This document shows positions 63,373 to 64,000 of a DNA stretch of 64,000 nucleotides, in pieces. The DNA comes from Takakia lepidozioides (Eukaryota; Streptophyta; Takakiopsida; Takakiales; Takakiaceae): NCBI GenBank assembly GCA_030704615.1, contig CM060731.1:46934001-46998000 (forward strand), given 5' to 3'. The translations under genes were made by a program, and so were the position numbers. The notes beneath the pieces are model-generated. The model saw only the letters and a program-made list of their open reading frames with translations. It searched no databases and was not told the origin of the DNA. Positions within the stretch are counted from its first letter, which is position 1. Each line of letters opens with the position of its first letter.

Positions 63373-64000
63373 ATTGTTATAAAGGTTTCTTTTAGTTATT
63401 TAATCACAATAGTTAGAATTCCCTGTTTTCAAAAATTCATAAGTCCTTACTAGATTCTTCAATTCACTTGTTGTAAAATGGAATCTCTAACCTAAGCTTT
63501 ACTCTACAAGATCTTGGAATTAGTTTGTGAATCAAGGTCCATAAAAGTGTTTAGATCAAATCGTGGCTGCTCATAATAATAACAAAATTATTTTGCAGTC
63601 AAGAAATGATCATTTTCAAAAATTCTTAATTCTGCACCACCACCTGTTCTCCTTAAATTTGAATCAGATTCCCATTAACATTCTTCCTTCTATGGGCTTC
63701 AATAATCACTTCTTCTAGATCATCCAAACACTAATTAAGGTCTCAGCTTGAAGTTAGTAATTTAATCAATAATACTTATGGGCTGGGCCAACAAAGAAAA
63801 AAACTAAGTCATATCCTGGTATGATTTCCCCTTTGAAAATCCATAGGGCGGTATTCTGATGACCCAGCTGCCTTCAATTCAAGTATCCAAGGCTCGATAC
63901 CTGGAAAGGACAGAAGAGAACAGAAAAGGAAGAAAAAAAAAAAAAAACCAAGATGAGACATTTCTTCAAACGACTCGGCTATAGCTTCGGAGTGCTAGAT
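63373..64000. other. AT-rich flank, nothing recognised
   Basis: No ORF, RNA gene or known repeat could be supported. A poly(A) run lies near 63933-63947. Confidence 0.45.

Overview
The window is nuclear DNA of a land plant. Intron-rich genes carry GT...AG introns. Plant families are present: a DUF266/GT14 glycosyltransferase, a Nodulin-like MFS carrier and an F-box/kelch-type protein. Retroelement debris fills the rest. A homologue of the dynein-arm assembly factor DNAAF5/HEATR2 suggests a lineage that still makes flagellated sperm (bryophyte, lycophyte, fern, cycad or Ginkgo). I cannot name the species.

Layout. 2.2-8.1 kb (-): DNAAF5-like HEAT-repeat gene with an acidic tail. 9.5-10.8 kb (-): GT14 gene. 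12.6-18.4 kb (-): 13-exon IFRD-family gene with continuous frame. 19.5-20.0 kb (-): small uncertain gene. 20.4-24.6 kb (-): five-exon M20/aminoacylase-1-like peptidase. 25.6-26.3 kb (-): two-exon zinc-finger gene whose stop codon lies in a tRNA-derived SINE. 26.4-28.5 kb: exon-like islands only. 29.9-33.5 kb: inverted repeat, SINE, palindrome cluster, minisatellite, LINE reverse-transcriptase fossil. 34.0-36.8 kb (-): ZNF330/NOA36 homologue, four exons. 38.4-40.1 kb (-): plastid-targeted spermidine-synthase-like methyltransferase. 41.2-43.2 kb (-): Nodulin-like MFS carrier. 44.7-45.0 kb: LINE zinc-finger fragment. 47.7-50.2 kb: complete but decayed pogo/Tigger transposon. 50.4-51.7 kb: SINE and a 0.73-kb element with terminal inverted repeats. 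52.1-53.3 kb (-): F-box gene.

54.0-62.5 kb is a retroelement/accessory cluster. It holds a divergent pair of intron-containing genes (a methyltransferase-like protein on - and an unknown protein on +), a gypsy gag-protease piece on -, a coiled-coil gag-like ORF on -, and gypsy integrase and gag remnants on +. The last 1.5 kb holds a second tRNA-derived SINE type.

The host genes look like unrelated housekeeping and plant genes; nothing suggests an operon-like pathway. The least familiar content is the divergent pair at 54.0-56.3 kb. Exon models were built by eye from reading frame, splice consensus and phase, so boundaries are inference except where phases close exactly.
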